Assembly (NCBI GenBank): GCA_963722555.1
Contig: CAVRNQ010000005.1
Location: 186,001-250,000 of the forward strand
Direction: 5' to 3'
DNA from: Bog-366 sp963722555
GTDB taxonomy: Bacteria; Acidobacteriota; Terriglobia; UBA7540
DNA: 64,000 nt
The notes under the pieces were generated by a model, which saw only the letters and a program-made list of their open reading frames with translations, had not been told where the DNA came from and did no database searches. The stretch's first letter is position 1. The number at the start of each line of letters is the position of its first letter. Below, piece by piece: positions 7,669 to 15,990 of the stretch. Both the position numbers and the translations under genes were made by a program.

Positions 7669-10380
7669 TCACTGGCCTGTCATCCGGAAGGCGAAGTGGC
7701 CGGAGCCCACCTCGAAGGTGACCCGGCCGTCGGCGTACTTCGCGGCGGTGATGCCCGGCGTTCCCTCTACGTACCGGCTCTTCTCCCAAACCACCCGGTC
7801 GCCTTCACGGACCGTCAACTCCGTCATTTCCAAATCCTTGGGTATCGAAACGCTGGCAGAGCTGTTGACGGGCACATCCACGTCGAGCGTTATCGTCCCC
7901 AGCGCGTGAGTCCAGGAGGACGTTACGTTCCCGCGCACCGTACCGACCGTGGCGCTTGCCCAGGTGAGGTCTCGAACCACTTGCGGGTCAATGCGGAAGT
8001 GGCGGTAACCGGCGTTTTCGGCGTCCACGTTAATCCCCGCCAGCGCCTCAAAGAACCAGATATCGACACTGCCCATCATGTGATGGTTGTGAGAGTTCAT
8101 CTCCGGACCGGTCTTGTTCTGCCAGATTTCCCAAAGCGTCGTGGCGCCGTGGGCGGCCATGTAACCCCAGCTCGGGTAAGACGTCTGCACGGCGAGATCA
8201 TAGGCAAGGTCCGAACGGCCCAACTGCGTGAGGAGCGGCATCAGGTAGCGGACGCCAATGAAACCTGTCGTCAGGTGGGTGTCGTGGCCGTAAAGGATGT
8301 CGTTGACAAGGTTCCCCGCGACCCCGCCGCGCTGGTCTTTGGGGGGCATGTCCAGAAACAGCGGCAAGGCGTTGGCCGTTTGAGTTCCGTTCGCGTAGTT
8401 GCCCGTCTTGGCGTCGTAGAACTCCTGATTGAAAGCATCTTTGATTTGCGCGGCCAGTTGGGCGTAACTCGTGGCGTCGGCGGAATTGCCCAGCACGGCT
8501 GCCATCTTGGAAAGGAGAAGGGTGTCGTAATAATAGTAAAAGTCGGAAACGAGGGCGCCCGGAGTCTTGGCCAAGGCTACCCAGTCGCCGTAATAGCTGT
8601 AGCGCAGAACGTTGTCAGGCGCGCGGCTGCGCAGGAACTCCACGTATTTCTTCAGCCCCTCGTAATTCTCTTCCAGAATGCGCCGGTCGCCGTACTGCTC
8701 ATACATATACCAGCAGATCAGGGGGAAGGCGGTGCCCCAGGCGGGGTCGGCTGGCCGGCTGCCGTAGCGGTGGGGGACGGTGTCGGTGAGGGTACCGTCT
8801 GGGCCCTGGACGTCGCGCATGTCGCGCGTGAAGTTGGTGTAAAACGCAGCCATGTCGAAATTCAGCATCATGCCTTCGGCGCTGGTCTGGGAGTCACCCA
8901 ACCAGCCCATGCGTTCGTTGCGCTGGTCGCAGTCGGTGGGGACGCTGTGGAGGTTCGTCAAGTCCGACCAGCGGATGATCTTGTGAATCTGATTCAACAG
9001 AGGTTTCGAAGCCATGAAGCTGCCCGTGGGTTCGACGGCGGTGTGCACCACGCGTCCGCGCAGGGAATCAAGACTGGGGGTGCCGGGATAGCCCGTCACT
9101 TCCACGTAGCGGAAGCCGTGATAAGTAAAGCGCGGCTGGTAAACCTCTTCGCCTTCGCCGCGCAGGATGTAAATGTCGCGCGACTTGGCGTCGCGGATGT
9201 TTTCGCGATTGATCATGCCGTCGTCATAGAGCAGTTCCGAGAAGCGCAGGCGAACCTCGGCGCCGCGCGGGCCACTGACGCGCAATTCCGCCCAGCCGCT
9301 AAGATTCTGGCCCAGGTCATACACATAGACGCCGGGCCGCGGATTCGTGAGGGCGACAGGCACCATCGAGTCCACGACGCGGATAGGCGGCATCATCTGC
9401 GCGGAGAGTGTTCCCCGCGATCCTTCCAGGGTCCGCGCCGCGCTCCAGGTGGAGTCATCAAAACCCGGCAAGTCCCACCCGGGCAGTTCGCGCCGTGCGT
9501 CGTAAACCTCTCCGTCCCAAACGTGGTCGCTCACGATGGGCCCCTTGGTCCCTTTCCAGGAATTGTCGCTCGCCACACTGACTGTCTTCCCTCCTGCGAG
9601 TTCGATGTTGACCTGCAGCAGCAAGGCGGGTTCCTTGTAGGGTGCGGCGAATTCCCCTCCGCCGAGCGTCGCCCAGCCCCCACCGAGCATCGCTCCCAAA
9701 GCGTTCTTCCCCGTGCGCAGTTGAGCCGTGATGTCATAGGTGGAATACAGGGCGCGCGCGGGATACGTGGTCCACGCCGGGTCGAGCACGCTCGCTCCCA
9801 CCTTCTCGCCATTGATTCTCAGTTCGTAGTAACCAAGCGCCGTAACGTAGGCGCGGGCCCGAACCACCTTCCCGTTAAGAGTCACTTCCTTGCGGAGCAG
9901 ATTGTCTGCCCCCACCCACTGCCCCTTCCACTCGTCCCGGGAAAGAAGTCCCATCTCAAATTCAGCGCTGGCACTGTAGGGGCTGGTATTGCCCGCAGAG
10001 TCCCAGTAGCGCACCTTCCAGTAGTAGGTTTTACCGCTGGCAAGAGGTTTGCCTTTGTAGGCCACCTGAGTGGAATCATCCGACGTGGTCTTGCCGCTGT
10101 CCCATTGGTCAGGCTTGTCCTGGTTGACCAGTTCCAGGCTGGAAGCCACCAGCACCTGGTAGGCAGTCTGCTTTTGCCCACGTTCCGTGTGCGCCAGCAC
10201 CCAGGCGAAGCGCGGCTCACGCACGTCGATCCCCATTGGGTTTTTCAGGTACTCACACCGCAAGTTGGCGGGGGGCAGCGGACCCTCCGCAGCCCGGGCG
10301 GAGGGGAAGATCCCCAGGGCAGGCAAAGCCAGGAAAATCGCAACCAAAAAAGTCCTTCGAATCAAGTCAGGGCGGTTCAT
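7669..10380 (-). CDS. Secreted alpha-L-rhamnosidase (GH78)
   Basis: 903 aa with an N-terminal signal peptide ending near SARAAEG (about residue 30). It hydrolyses terminal alpha-L-rhamnose from plant polysaccharides or glycosides outside the cytoplasm. The domain order is that of GH78: an N-terminal beta domain with PRFAWVL, a lectin-like part with WDGEVYDARRELPGWD, the (alpha/alpha)6 catalytic barrel with DQRNERMGWLGDSQT (about 482-496) containing the conserved acidic residues, and a C-terminal beta domain. Length and motifs are typical. GAGG precedes the ATG. Gene order with LutB, LutA, rhamnulokinase and L-rhamnose isomerase shows it feeds a rhamnose pathway. A 73-bp gap separates it from the upstream lutB on the same strand. 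Confidence 0.93.
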   Translation of the reverse strand: MNRPDLIRRTFLVAIFLALPALGIFPSARAAEGPLPPANLRCEYLKNPMGIDVREPRFAWVLAHTERGQKQTAYQVLVASSLELVNQDKPDQWDSGKTTSDDSTQVAYKGKPLASGKTYYWKVRYWDSAGNTSPYSASAEFEMGLLSRDEWKGQWVGADNLLRKEVTLNGKVVRARAYVTALGYYELRINGEKVGASVLDPAWTTYPARALYSTYDITAQLRTGKNALGAMLGGGWATLGGGEFAAPYKEPALLLQVNIELAGGKTVSVASDNSWKGTKGPIVSDHVWDGEVYDARRELPGWDLPGFDDSTWSAARTLEGSRGTLSAQMMPPIRVVDSMVPVALTNPRPGVYVYDLGQNLSGWAELRVSGPRGAEVRLRFSELLYDDGMINRENIRDAKSRDIYILRGEGEEVYQPRFTYHGFRYVEVTGYPGTPSLDSLRGRVVHTAVEPTGSFMASKPLLNQIHKIIRWSDLTNLHSVPTDCDQRNERMGWLGDSQTSAEGMMLNFDMAAFYTNFTRDMRDVQGPDGTLTDTVPHRYGSRPADPAWGTAFPLICWYMYEQYGDRRILEENYEGLKKYVEFLRSRAPDNVLRYSYYGDWVALAKTPGALVSDFYYYYDTLLLSKMAAVLGNSADATSYAQLAAQIKDAFNQEFYDAKTGNYANGTQTANALPLFLDMPPKDQRGGVAGNLVNDILYGHDTHLTTGFIGVRYLMPLLTQLGRSDLAYDLAVQTSYPSWGYMAAHGATTLWEIWQNKTGPEMNSHNHHMMGSVDIWFFEALAGINVDAENAGYRHFRIDPQVVRDLTWASATVGTVRGNVTSSWTHALGTITLDVDVPVNSSASVSIPKDLEMTELTVREGDRVVWEKSRYVEGTPGITAAKYADGRVTFEVGSGHFAFRMTGQ

Positions 10381-10453
10381 GAGGCACCTCGGTAGAGTGG
10401 TACGATTGTGGGCGAGGAAAGAGGCGGGCTGGGACGCAGTCCCGTTTTCTCTC

Positions 10454-11884
10454 TTACTCGCGGCGGAGCTGTTTCCAGCGGTCTCGAAAGGCTTGGGGCG
10501 CGAGCGCTGGGAAATCGCGGCCCTTGGTCCACTGCGAAGCCGGGAACACGGGGATTTTCCGAATCCAACCCCGGCGCGCCAGCAGGAACTGCCCCCATCG
10601 AGCCAGCCGCGTTCCCAGCGTATACAGGCGTGGGTGGCGCATGGCCCACGCCCAGAGACGGAACATGTGCCGCTCGGACAGCAGCGACGCCGCCTCGACC
10701 GGGGCGTGGATCTGGGCCTCGCCGCGCAGATGCAGAAGCAGATCGGGAATGTTGATCCGAACCGGGCAAACCTCGCGGCACGCTCCGCAGAGCGACGAGG
10801 CGAAGGGTAATTCCCGAGCCTGGCGGATGCCCATCAGTGCCGGCGTGACCAGCGCGCCAATAGGACCGCTGTAAACCCATCCGTAAGCGTGCCCGCCGAT
10901 TTTCCGATAAACGGGGCAAGTGTTCAGGCACGCTCCACAGCGGATGCAATAAAGCATCTCGCGCATTTTGACGTCGGCCAGCGCCGCCGTCCGGCCATTG
11001 TCAACCATCACCACGTGCAACTCTTCCGGGCCGTCTTCGCCGGAGCGGCGCGGGCCGGTCAGCAAAGAAGTGTAAGTGGTCAGCGTCTGGCCCGTCGCGG
11101 AACGCCCGAGCAGCCGCAGGAAAACGCCCAGGTCGGCCAACCGCGGGACCAGCTTCTCAATTCCCACCAGGGCCACGTGCAGGCGCGGAACCGTGGTGCA
11201 CATGCGGATGTTGCCTTCGTTCTCCACCAGGACCAGGGTTCCGGTTTCTGCCACGGCGAAGTTCGCGCCACTCACTCCCATGCCGGCTTTCTGAAAACCC
11301 TCGCGTAGCGCCCGGCGCGCGATGGCGGTCAGTTCCTCGGGCACCACGGTGCGCTCGGCCCGCAGGTGAGCCACGAACAGTTCGGAAACGTCCTCGCGTG
11401 TCTTGTGGATGGCCGGCGCCACGATGTGGGCAGGCCGATCGCCCGCCAGTTGGATGATGAATTCCCCCAGATCGCTTTCGACAGGGCGAATCCCCGCGCC
11501 CTCCAGCGCCTGATTCAACTCGACTTCCTCGCCCAGCATGCTTTTGGCTTTTACCACTTCCCGCACACCCGCGCGGCGGGCGATATTCACCACAATGTTA
11601 CACACCTCTTCGGCGGTGGAGGCCCAGTGCACCTGGCCGCCGTGGCGTGCCACGTTGTCGGCGAACTGAGCGAGGTAGTAGTCGAGGTGCTCGATGGTTT
11701 CGCGCTTGACCTCGCGCGCCCGGTCACGCAAGCGCTCGAAGCCGGGAACCTCGCCGATGGCTTGCGCCCGGTGTGCTAGCAAACGCGTGGTCGAGGCGCG
11801 GTAGGCTTCCACCAGACGCGCATCGCCGAGCGTCTGGCTCGCACTCCAGTGAATATCGTTACTGTGCACGCCTGTATCGTCCAT
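10454..11884 (-). CDS. lutB: L-lactate oxidation iron-sulfur protein LutB
   Basis: 476 aa with the ATG at 11884; an in-frame GTG at 11914 would add 10 residues, and neither has a strong ribosome site. LutB/LldF is one subunit of the cytoplasmic LutABC complex, which oxidises L-lactate to pyruvate. The N-terminal two thirds are the LUD domain (for example GVSGANFAVAETGTLVLVEN). The C-terminal part carries two [4Fe-4S] motifs, CIRCGACLNTCPVYR and CGACREVCPVRI. It lies 47 bp downstream of lutA on the same strand, the normal order. lutC is not next to it; the following gene is the rhamnosidase. In a rhamnose cluster its likely substrate is lactate made from lactaldehyde. Confidence 0.9.
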   Translation of the reverse strand: MDDTGVHSNDIHWSASQTLGDARLVEAYRASTTRLLAHRAQAIGEVPGFERLRDRAREVKRETIEHLDYYLAQFADNVARHGGQVHWASTAEEVCNIVVNIARRAGVREVVKAKSMLGEEVELNQALEGAGIRPVESDLGEFIIQLAGDRPAHIVAPAIHKTREDVSELFVAHLRAERTVVPEELTAIARRALREGFQKAGMGVSGANFAVAETGTLVLVENEGNIRMCTTVPRLHVALVGIEKLVPRLADLGVFLRLLGRSATGQTLTTYTSLLTGPRRSGEDGPEELHVVMVDNGRTAALADVKMREMLYCIRCGACLNTCPVYRKIGGHAYGWVYSGPIGALVTPALMGIRQARELPFASSLCGACREVCPVRINIPDLLLHLRGEAQIHAPVEAASLLSERHMFRLWAWAMRHPRLYTLGTRLARWGQFLLARRGWIRKIPVFPASQWTKGRDFPALAPQAFRDRWKQLRRE

Positions 11885-11931
11885 GCTTATGCGGGCTGTC
11901 CAGCCCCGCCCCACCCGGCGGCCAAAGACCG

Positions 11932-12669
11932 CTACAATTTTTCCTGCTGCGCCAGGACCTCCGCCAAATGCAGGGTCTTCAAAGGCAATCCCTCCCGGTG
12001 AATGAGCCCGGAAAGATGCATCAGACAGCCGCCATCGGCCGCCACGAGATATTCCGCGCCGGTCTGGGACGCGGCGCGAACTTTGTCCTGCCCCATGGGC
12101 ACGGAGACCTCCGGGAATTTCACGGAGAACGTGCCGCCGAAGCCGCAGCAGAGCTGGTTGTCGCCTAATTCGATAAGATCGATGCCGCGCACCTTGCGAA
12201 GCAGCTTGCGGGGGGCCTCCCCCACGCCCAATTCGCGCAGCAGGTGGCAGGAATCATGATACGTCACGCGGTGTCGAAAACTCGCGCCGACGTCTTCAAT
12301 CTTCAAAACGTTGACCAGGAATTCCGAAAACTCGAAGAAGCGGGAGCGCAGTTGCGCGCACTGGCGCAGGCGCGCCAGATCGCCCGCAAAGAGTTCGGGA
12401 TAAAAGACCCGCACCATCGACGTGCAGGAGCCCGAGGGCGACACAATGTAATCGGCGTCATCGAAGAGGTCCAGCACGCGCGTGGCAACGCTGCGGGCCT
12501 CGTCCCGAAACCCGGTGTTGAAGGCGGGTTGGCCGCAACACGTTTGGGCAGGGTTAAACGTCACCTCCACGTCCAGCCGCTGCAGAATCTTCACGAAGCA
12601 TTCGCCCACGTGCGGCAGAAACTGGTCGGCAAGACAGGTGATGAACAGAGCTACGCGCGTTTTTCCCAT
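11932..12669 (-). CDS. lutA: L-lactate oxidation Fe-S oxidoreductase LutA
   Basis: 245 aa, full length for LutA/LldE. It has the two cysteine-rich CCG domains that bind iron-sulfur clusters in heterodisulfide-reductase-like subunits: TCCGQPAFN (about 42-50) and LCCGFGGTFSVKFPEVSVPM (about 172-191), each with its partner cysteine (CLADQ near residue 11, DSCHLLRELG). Together with LutB it should form the lactate dehydrogenase complex that passes electrons to the respiratory chain. It is the first gene of a lutA-lutB pair. The ATG has no clear Shine-Dalgarno sequence. Upstream lies a family 3 repeat and then the rhamnulokinase gene on the same strand. Confidence 0.9.
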   Translation of the reverse strand: MGKTRVALFITCLADQFLPHVGECFVKILQRLDVEVTFNPAQTCCGQPAFNTGFRDEARSVATRVLDLFDDADYIVSPSGSCTSMVRVFYPELFAGDLARLRQCAQLRSRFFEFSEFLVNVLKIEDVGASFRHRVTYHDSCHLLRELGVGEAPRKLLRKVRGIDLIELGDNQLCCGFGGTFSVKFPEVSVPMGQDKVRAASQTGAEYLVAADGGCLMHLSGLIHREGLPLKTLHLAEVLAQQEKL

Positions 12670-12756
12670 GATTCTTTAAGTGTGCAACGCTAACGGAAAT
12701 CAGTCTCCAGGTCAAGTACGCACCCCTGCATCCTGTCACCGGGCGGGAGGGGACTG

Positions 12757-13001
12757 CCGGAAGGGCGGGATTTCACAGGCTGCGGAAAAACCGTCAAAGC
12801 TGTCATCCTGAGGAGGCGAAGCCGGTCCCATTCGCTTCGCTCAGGGCAGGCTCTGAGTGAAACGAAGGAAGGACCTCTGTATTTGCTTGAAAATTCAAAT
12901 ACAGGGGTCCTTCGCTTCGCTCAGGATGACAGCAGCGGAGCGTTTTTCCGCAGCCTGTTCAGTCCCGCCCTTCCAATTCCGTGGTGAGAAATCCGGCGTA
13001 G
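12757..13001. repeat. Palindromic element, family 3
   Basis: Inverted arms ccggaagggcgggatttcac and a matching right arm ending gtggtgagaaatccggcgta enclose paired tgtcatcctgag / ctcaggatgaca motifs. The same architecture recurs at 19235-19524, 27601-27847, 45801-46212 and 55776-55925. It fills most of the 12670-13059 gap, which holds no gene. Confidence 0.8.
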
Positions 13002-13059
13002 AACCCAGCCCGTCGGCTCGCCTGCCGGGAGTATGCCGCAAGAGTCGCCGAAACCCAGC

Positions 13060-14478
13060 TCAGGGGGGAGTTTCGAATTTCAGCCGTGCGCTGATGGCCT
13101 GGACCTGGTCGAGCGAAACGGAGTTTTCCAGGGCGGCGATCTGCACCGCGGCGTTGCCTGCCGCCGTGGATTCGCTGGGCCCCCGCACGACCTCGATTCC
13201 CGTGACCAGTTCGGTCAGGCGATTCAGCGCCTGGTTCTTCACACCGCCGCCCACGATCGCGATGCGTTGGATGGGCTTGCCGGTAATCTCCCGGAGATCC
13301 GCCAGCACTGCGGCATATCGCCGCGCCAGGCTCCGGAAGATTATTCCGGCGAGTTCCGCGGGGCGTCTTTCATCCGGGAAGCCGGCCGCGGCGAGGCCGG
13401 CGTTGATGCGCTCCACCATGTTGCCGGGCGCGAGATAGGTATTTCCGTCAGCGGAAAAGCAGGGCCCCTCGGGAGGCGTCTCGGCGCACTGCGCGGCCAG
13501 TTCCGCCGCATTCAGCCGCAGGCCCTGGCCGTTCCATTCGCGCAGACATTCCTGCAGAAGCCACAGGCCAATGACATTCTGCAAAAACCGGATGCTGCCC
13601 GCCACGCCGCCTTCGTTGGTGAAATTCCGGGCGTAACCCTGCGCGCTAACGACGGGCCCTCGAAGCACGGTGCCCACCAGCGACCATGTCCCCGAACTGA
13701 TGAAAGCCAGGCCCTCATGGGGGTAAGGAATGCCTGCCACCGCGGACCCCGTGTCATGGCAGGCGGGGGCGATCACCACCGCGTTGGCCATGCCCACGGC
13801 CGGGCCGACCTCCGCGTGCACCTTCCCCAGCACGGTGCCGGCATCCACGATACTGGGGAATTTCTCCATACTCAGTCCGAAGGCTGCCGTCAGCTCCTTC
13901 GACCAGGATCTCGCGCGCACATCGAGCATTTGCGTGGTGCTGGCCTCGGTGTACTCCGCCGCCGCCATGCCTGTCAGGCGGTACTGGAAGTACTCTGGCA
14001 GCGTGAGCCAGAGCGCGGCGCGCTCCCATTCGCCGGGAAACTCCTCGACGTGGGCCAGCAACTGGAAGAGCGTGTTAAAGGGCATGAACTGGATTCCCGT
14101 GATTTCGTAAATCTTCTCCTTGGAAACCCGGGCCAAGGCGCGTTCCATGGCAGGCAGGTTACGCGCATCACGATAGCAGTAGGCGTGGCCCAGGCGGTTG
14201 CCCCCGGAATCGAGCAGCACGTAGTCCACGCCCCAGCCGTCCACCCCCACGCTATCGACATGGCCGTGGGCACGGGCGGCAGCCATCAAGAGGCCTTTCT
14301 GGATTTCTTCCCACAGCCGGTCGAGATCCCACACTAAGTGGTTCTCGACCGTTTGCGGGCCGTTGCGGAAGCGATGGATCTCCTCCAAGGTGCCCGCGCT
14401 GCCGTCCCAGCGGCAGAGCACCAGCCGGCCACTTTCTGCGCCCAGATCAACCGCCACCACATTGCGAGCAGTTTTCAT
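13060..14478 (-). CDS. rhaB: Rhamnulokinase
   Basis: 472 aa, FGGY carbohydrate kinase. It phosphorylates L-rhamnulose to L-rhamnulose 1-phosphate with ATP in the cytoplasm. The N-terminal phosphate-binding motif AVDLGAESGR (9-18) is the rhamnulokinase version of the FGGY signature; VDGWGVDYVLLD and HDTGSAVAGIP follow, and the C-terminal ATP-binding part has IAIVGGGVKNQALNRLT. GGGGAGG sits upstream of the ATG. It lies about 87 bp downstream of the L-rhamnose isomerase gene on the same strand, so the two are probably co-transcribed. Glycerol, xylulose and gluconate kinases share the fold, but the AES motif and the neighbours favour rhamnulose. Confidence 0.92.
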   Translation of the reverse strand: MKTARNVVAVDLGAESGRLVLCRWDGSAGTLEEIHRFRNGPQTVENHLVWDLDRLWEEIQKGLLMAAARAHGHVDSVGVDGWGVDYVLLDSGGNRLGHAYCYRDARNLPAMERALARVSKEKIYEITGIQFMPFNTLFQLLAHVEEFPGEWERAALWLTLPEYFQYRLTGMAAAEYTEASTTQMLDVRARSWSKELTAAFGLSMEKFPSIVDAGTVLGKVHAEVGPAVGMANAVVIAPACHDTGSAVAGIPYPHEGLAFISSGTWSLVGTVLRGPVVSAQGYARNFTNEGGVAGSIRFLQNVIGLWLLQECLREWNGQGLRLNAAELAAQCAETPPEGPCFSADGNTYLAPGNMVERINAGLAAAGFPDERRPAELAGIIFRSLARRYAAVLADLREITGKPIQRIAIVGGGVKNQALNRLTELVTGIEVVRGPSESTAAGNAAVQIAALENSVSLDQVQAISARLKFETPP

Positions 14479-14565
14479 CTCCGAACAACCTCCCCTGGAC
14501 CACGCGGCGCCGGAATCCCCTTGCGGTGGTTCTTGCCGGCGCCGGGGAAAACGTGAGGTTCTCCC

Positions 14566-15759
14566 TCAGGCGTAACTCGCCGCGCCGCCTTGATGCTTGT
14601 CGCCGCGCTCGCGCGTGGCGCGTTCCAGATAACCCGATTCCCGGAACGCCTGGAGCGGGTCCTCCGGCAAGCCTTTGCCGCGCCGCCATTCGCGCAGGGC
14701 CGGACGCACATCGGTCGAAAAGGCCTGCTTCAAGCACTCTTCGGCGTCGATCAATTCGCACTTCATTTGGTGCTGCACCATTTTCTTGTGATCCACCAGC
14801 ACCGCCTTGGCGTAAAGCTCCTGCGCCGTGACCGCGGTCTGGATCATCTCTTCGATCTTGTTCTTCAGGTTGTGGCTCTGATCAATCATGTAGGCGATGT
14901 CGGCGCGCCGGCCGGTTTCCCACTCGAAGAAGAGGATTTCGTGGAAAATTCGGAAGACCTGGTAAGGGTCGATGGAGCCCAGCGTCAGGTCGTCGTCGGC
15001 GTAGCGGCGGTCGTTGAAGTGGAAACCACCCAGCATGTCTTCGCTGAGCAGCCACGCTACAATCTGCTCAATGTTCTGCGCCTGGTAATGGTGGCCCGTG
15101 TCCACCAGCACGCGGGCCTGCGGTCCCGCGGCGCGCGAGAGTATCAGCGACATGCCCCAGTCCGCCAGATCCATGTGGTAGGAATAAGGCTCGAAGGGTT
15201 TGTATTCCACCAGCAGGCGCTGCTGCGGCGAGAGGTGCGCGTGGATTTCCCGCAGCCCCTCTGCAAACCATTTCTTGCGCTGACGAATCGAGGCCGTGCC
15301 GGGGAAACTCGAACCGTCGGCAAACCAGGGCGAGACGTCGCGGCTGCCCGTCTGCTTCCCGATCTCCACACAATCCAGGATGTGGTGGAGCGCCGTCTGG
15401 CGGATTTGCGCGTCCGGATTGCCCAGCGACCCGTACTTGTAAATCTGGTCCTGGAAAACGTTGGGGTTGATGGAGCCGATGCGCACACCGGCTTTCTCCG
15501 CCCAGCCCCGCACCTGGGGCGTGCTCTTGAGGCCCTCGGGAAAATCCCAGAGGACGTGCATCGCCACGGTGGGACAACAGCCCGTGTAGCGATGCACCTG
15601 CCCCGCATCGCTCAGCTTTTCTTCCGTGGTCGTGGCCGCTGAAGTCTGAATGAATTTTCCAAATCGCGTGCCGGTGTTCGCAAACCCCCAAGAGGGGGAT
15701 TCGATGAGGAACATGTCGAGCGCCTTATGGATTCGCTCGGTCTGGTTCGTGTTGGTCAT
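14566..15759 (-). CDS. rhaI: L-rhamnose isomerase, RhaI type
   Basis: 397 aa. It interconverts L-rhamnose and L-rhamnulose, the first step of phosphorylated rhamnose breakdown. The sequence fits the TIM-barrel, Mn-dependent isomerases of the Pseudomonas stutzeri RhaI type rather than the E. coli RhaA type: IESPSWGFANTGTRFGKF near the N-terminus, EYKPFEPYSYHMDLADWG with a metal-ligand glutamate, DTGHHYQAQNIEQI, and GGFHFNDRRYADDDLTLGSI. GGGAGG stands 6 bases before the ATG. It is the first gene of the minus-strand order rhaI, rhaB, lutA, lutB, GH78. No rhamnulose-1-phosphate aldolase or lactaldehyde dehydrogenase gene is present nearby. Confidence 0.92.
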   Translation of the reverse strand: MTNTNQTERIHKALDMFLIESPSWGFANTGTRFGKFIQTSAATTTEEKLSDAGQVHRYTGCCPTVAMHVLWDFPEGLKSTPQVRGWAEKAGVRIGSINPNVFQDQIYKYGSLGNPDAQIRQTALHHILDCVEIGKQTGSRDVSPWFADGSSFPGTASIRQRKKWFAEGLREIHAHLSPQQRLLVEYKPFEPYSYHMDLADWGMSLILSRAAGPQARVLVDTGHHYQAQNIEQIVAWLLSEDMLGGFHFNDRRYADDDLTLGSIDPYQVFRIFHEILFFEWETGRRADIAYMIDQSHNLKNKIEEMIQTAVTAQELYAKAVLVDHKKMVQHQMKCELIDAEECLKQAFSTDVRPALREWRRGKGLPEDPLQAFRESGYLERATRERGDKHQGGAASYA

Positions 15760-15872
15760 GTCGCACCTCCCAAAGGCTCCAGAGTCTATTGCGCCGCGCG
15801 GACTCCGTCAAGAAAAGTTCGCATGCAGTGTTCGAGCTATGGCTGGGATGGCGCCCGCCGCTCCGCTGGACC

Positions 15873-15936
15873 GTCATTCCCGCGTAAGCGGGAATCCAGG
15901 CGTGCCGGACTGGACCCCCGCTTCCGCGGGGGTGAC
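15873..15936. repeat. Core-only copy of family 1 palindrome
   Basis: gtcattcccgcgtaagcggg, a short spacer, then a diverged inverted copy ending gcgggggtgac. It resembles the cores at 4036, 17723 and 35372 but lacks the outer terminal repeats. Confidence 0.65.
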
Positions 15937-15990
15937 ACGTGGGAAAGGCTCCCGTTCCGCGGGATGCCGCGATGTTCCTCCACAGACTCC

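Noticed and set aside
7696..10395. 899-codon plus-strand open frame
   Set aside because: It is the exact antisense of the GH78 gene; composition is arginine/valine/histidine-rich with no family motifs, as expected for an antisense frame in high-GC DNA.
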